Both the position numbers and the translations under genes were made by a program. From contig JAEZYO010000973.1 of the NCBI GenBank assembly GCA_023419055.1, positions 1 through 7,744 on the forward strand: a stretch of 7,744 nt of DNA, written 5' to 3'. Each line of letters starts with the position of its first letter. The stretch's first letter is position 1. This document shows positions 5,908 to 7,744 of this stretch, piece by piece. Source of the DNA: Pseudomonadota bacterium. Its GTDB lineage: Bacteria; Myxococcota; Polyangia; Polyangiales; Polyangiaceae. Below the pieces are notes generated by a model. The model did no database searches. It was not told where the DNA came from and saw only the letters and a list, made by a program, of their open reading frames with translations.

Positions 5908-6627
5908 CTAACGGCTCCTGCGCTCGCGTTCACGCTCGCGCTCGTGCGTCCCCCGCAGCTGCTCCTTCACTCCCAGGAGCGAGTAGAGCTCGCGCAGGTG
6001 ATCCAGATCGATGAGCTCGACCCGTTCGTCCTGAATCCGGAGGTAACCGGCCTCGCGAAGCTGCATCACGATGCGCTTGACCGTGTCGACGTCGAGACCG
6101 ACGTGCGCCGAAAGCTCGAGGGGTGACACTCGGAGCACCACCTGGCCGTTCGGCCGTCCTTCGCTCGCCGCGACCTGCTGCGCCAGCTTGGTGAGCGCGA
6201 TCACGACCTTCGAGTGTTGGTCGCGCACCATGAGGATCTCGATCTGGTCCTCGGCGTCGCGAAGCCGGCGTATGAGCTGCTCCAACATGCGCTGACCGAC
6301 CTCGGGATTTCCTCCGAGCACCTGTCCGAAGGTCGCACGATCCAGAGCCAAGGCCACGCTCTCTTCGAGCGCCACCGCCGTGGTGTGTTGAACGGACCCT
6401 CGCAGGAGCGCGGCCTCGCCGAACAGGTCTCCCGGCCGAACCACTCGCAAGCTGCGCTCCATGCTGCCGACGCGCTTCAGCAGTCGAACGCGACCGGTCT
6501 GGAGCAAGAACGCGAACTCCGCGCTCTCTCCGTCACGGAAGATGACGGTGCCCGCGGCAAAGTGACGACCGTACCTGGCCAGCAACCGCTGCTGCGCTTC
6601 GGCGCTGTCATCGCCCGAAAGTGTCAT
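5908..6627 (-). CDS. Crp/Fnr-family transcriptional regulator
   Basis: A 239-residue regulator with the family's usual two domains. Residues 20-105 form a cyclic-nucleotide-binding beta barrel: FAAGTVIFRDGESAEFAFLL and GRVRLLKR on the N-terminal side, then PGDLFGEAALLRGS (65-78) matching the phosphate-binding cassette with its Gly-Glu. The Arg that contacts cyclic phosphate in CRP is absent (SVQHTTAVA at 78-86), so the ligand may not be cAMP. Residues 108-137 form the dimer helix, and 165-205 the winged HTH with recognition helix around DVDTVKRIVMQL (179-190). There is no FNR-type cysteine cluster. The C-terminus ends in an Arg/Glu repeat, ERERERERRSR. ATG at 6627 begins 24 nt after the tsaB stop; no good ribosome site is seen. 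The stop abuts the ATG of the TPR lipoprotein gene. It may regulate this operon or pilus genes, which is inference. Confidence 0.92.
   Translation of the reverse strand: MTLSGDDSAEAQQRLLARYGRHFAAGTVIFRDGESAEFAFLLQTGRVRLLKRVGSMERSLRVVRPGDLFGEAALLRGSVQHTTAVALEESVALALDRATFGQVLGGNPEVGQRMLEQLIRRLRDAEDQIEILMVRDQHSKVVIALTKLAQQVAASEGRPNGQVVLRVSPLELSAHVGLDVDTVKRIVMQLREAGYLRIQDERVELIDLDHLRELYSLLGVKEQLRGTHERERERERRSR
5911..5947. repeat. Short GAGCGC-type simple repeat at the 3' end of the Crp-like gene
   Basis: Imperfect hexamers of the GCTCGC/GAGCGC kind encode the alternating Glu-Arg tail of the Crp-like regulator. The stretch looks like slippage-prone low-complexity DNA and also carries the AGGAG ribosome binding site of the next gene (5915-5919). 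Confidence 0.5.
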
Positions 6628-6651
6628 CGGACCGGATGCTACTTGAACGAG

Positions 6652-7329
6652 TCAGGTCACGTCGACCGCGAGCGGCGACGGAGGCAAGTTTGGCAACGTC
6701 GCTCCCACGCCCCGCACGTAGATGGGGTCCGCGGGATGTCGAGAAGCGTCGAGCTCACTTGCGAGCAGGCCGACCTCGCGGGCGTGCGGAAGGTCGTGCT
6801 CCCGGCCCTCGAGCCGCTCGAGATCGGCGCCCAACAGAGCCGCTCCGGCACCGATGAAGCAAAGGTCCGAGCCGAGCTTCAGGAGCTCCGCTCGTGCCGT
6901 CGCGATCGGGAGCGCCAGGGGAGCCAATCGCTCCTCACCGTCCGCCGAATACGCGGCGACGAAGATTTCGTCCCGGCGCGCGTCGAGCACCGGGACGCGC
7001 AGTCGGGGATCCCCGGCGCGGGCGGTCGCCGCCATGGCCCGGAGTGCACCTACTCCCACGAGCGGAATGCCGAGCCCGAGAGCGATGCCCTCCGCGAGCG
7101 CGATGCCGACGCGAAGACCGGTGAAAGAGCCGGGCCCCACGCCGACGGCCACGCGTTCGAGCGAGCGCTTCGAAAATCCGCTCTCGGCGATGGCTCGGTC
7201 CACGAGCGGCAGAAGGCGCTCGGCGTGTGAGTTCGCTTGCTCGTGATCGAAGCTCAAAACGACCCGCCCGCCCTCGATCAGAGCGACGGAGCCGCGGTGG
7301 CTGCTGGTCTCGATGGCGAGCACACGCAC
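6652..7329 (-). CDS. tsaB: tRNA threonylcarbamoyladenosine biosynthesis protein TsaB
   Basis: A 225-residue TsaB (YeaZ), the usual length. TsaB is an ASKHA-fold, catalytically inactive paralogue of TsaD. With TsaD and TsaE it transfers threonylcarbamoyl to A37 of ANN-decoding tRNAs (t6A). Signatures: VLAIETSSHRGSVAL at 3-17 (phosphate-1-like loop), NSHAERLLPLVDRAI at 33-47, VGVGPGSFTGLRVGIALAEG at 62-81, LDARRDEIFVAAY at 115-127, and the closing DPIYVRG at 201-207. The start is GTG at 7329, exactly where family similarity begins. The open frame continues to 7707, but that part has no family sequence and lies opposite the phosphatase gene, so it is rejected. No obvious ribosome site precedes the GTG. 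It is first of the seven co-directional genes and divergent from the phosphatase across 43 nt, so its promoter must lie there or within the phosphatase 5' end. Confidence 0.94.
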   Translation of the reverse strand: MRVLAIETSSHRGSVALIEGGRVVLSFDHEQANSHAERLLPLVDRAIAESGFSKRSLERVAVGVGPGSFTGLRVGIALAEGIALGLGIPLVGVGALRAMAATARAGDPRLRVPVLDARRDEIFVAAYSADGEERLAPLALPIATARAELLKLGSDLCFIGAGAALLGADLERLEGREHDLPHAREVGLLASELDASRHPADPIYVRGVGATLPNLPPSPLAVDVT

Positions 7330-7372
7330 GGCAGGGGCTCTAACAGATTCGACCTGGCATCGCCACCGGGAT

Positions 7373-7744
7373 ATGCTGCTCTCGTTGCCCGCGATTCTGC
7401 CTCGCTTCGACTTCCGTGTTGAGTTCGCGGTGGCGAACGACATCGGTGCGCGACGAAAGCAGAACGAAGACGCGTTCGTGCTCGCTCCGGAGCTCGCGCT
7501 GTTCGCCGTGGCCGACGGAATGGGCGGGCACCGCGCCGGTGAAGTCGCCGCCCGGCTCGCGGTGGAAGAGGTGCGGAGCCAGCTCGCGCAACGCGCGAGC
7601 CAGCGCGTCCTCGAGAAATACGTCACTCGACCCGATCTCGAGTCCAGGCGGGCGGTCTTCGGGTGCCTTCGGGCCGCGTTCGAGCAGGCGAACGCGCGCG
7701 TGCGCAAGGAGGCGAGTGAGAACCCCGATTACGAGGGGATGGGC
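7373..7744 (+). CDS. PP2C-family Ser/Thr protein phosphatase, 5' part only
   Basis: The first 124 codons of a gene cut by the window end, still open in frame. The product is a metal-dependent PPM/PP2C phosphatase, which removes phosphate from Ser/Thr and in bacteria usually opposes Hanks-type kinases. Motifs: DIGARRKQNEDAF (23-35) with the RxxNED core (NED at 31-33), and LFAVADGMGGHRAGEVA (43-59), where Asp48 and Gly49 bind the metal pair. The last codons read YEGMG (120-124), the start of the conserved GMGTT-type motif. The N-terminus is soluble. ATG at 7373 is taken as start with a weak GGG 2 nt upstream. GTG at 7430 (before ANDIG) is possible and would shorten it by 19 residues. Its partner kinase or target is not visible here. 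Confidence 0.9.
   Translation, partial: MLLSLPAILPRFDFRVEFAVANDIGARRKQNEDAFVLAPELALFAVADGMGGHRAGEVAARLAVEEVRSQLAQRASQRVLEKYVTRPDLESRRAVFGCLRAAFEQANARVRKEASENPDYEGMG

Noticed and set aside
5251..6126. Plus-strand open frame of 291 codons opposite the TPR lipoprotein gene
   Set aside because: It crosses the boundary of two good minus-strand genes and shows no family motif; a shadow of GC-rich codon use.
6214..7230. Plus-strand open frame of 338 codons opposite the Crp-like gene and tsaB
   Set aside because: No recognisable domain, and the opposite strand holds two well-supported genes.
6652..7707. Longer tsaB frame starting at 7707
   Set aside because: TsaB similarity begins at the GTG at 7329. 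The extension lies opposite the PP2C gene, which has clear catalytic motifs.

Overview
The window looks like a high-GC, gene-dense chromosome segment of a myxobacterium or relative (Myxococcota, former deltaproteobacteria). This is inferred from strongly GC-rich coding sequence, frequent GTG starts, a PilF/Tgl-type TPR lipoprotein beside a RodZ-like HTH membrane protein, and a PP2C phosphatase. No similarity search was possible. There is no CRISPR array, insertion sequence, integrase or rRNA.

Left edge (1-579, minus strand): a tRNA-Val with anticodon CAC is followed 82 nt downstream by a gene for a small lipoprotein of the Bor/Iss type. That gene overlaps by 4 nt (ATGA) a second lipoprotein gene, which runs off the window. 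Middle left (580-1588): a short intergenic stretch with a candidate tRNA promoter, then one plus-strand gene (722-1588) for an unrecognised single-pass membrane protein with a cysteine-containing outer domain. It converges on the next cluster with only 10 nt between stop codons, and a 7-bp GC-rich inverted repeat lies on the junction.

Core (1599-7329, minus strand): seven closely packed co-directional genes, in transcription order tsaB, a Crp/Fnr-type regulator, a PilF/PilW/Tgl-type TPR lipoprotein, a short RodZ-like protein, recO, murJ and engB. Spacings are 24, 0, 16, -4, 39 and 58 nt, so at least the middle five probably form one transcript. The products cover t6A tRNA modification, regulation, type IV pilus secretin assembly, cell shape, recombinational repair, lipid II flipping and 50S ribosome maturation. 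This reads as a housekeeping growth and envelope operon.

Right edge (7373-7744, plus strand): the start of a PP2C-type Ser/Thr phosphatase, divergent from tsaB across 43 nt and cut by the window end. Several true starts differ from the longest open frames: recO starts at 4665, the RodZ-like gene at 5090, tsaB at 7329 and the unknown membrane protein at 722. I found no clearly new defence or mobile system. The most notable points are the tandem Bor-like lipoproteins beside a tRNA 3' end, the RodZ-like protein lacking its usual periplasmic domain, and the gene order of the seven-gene cluster.
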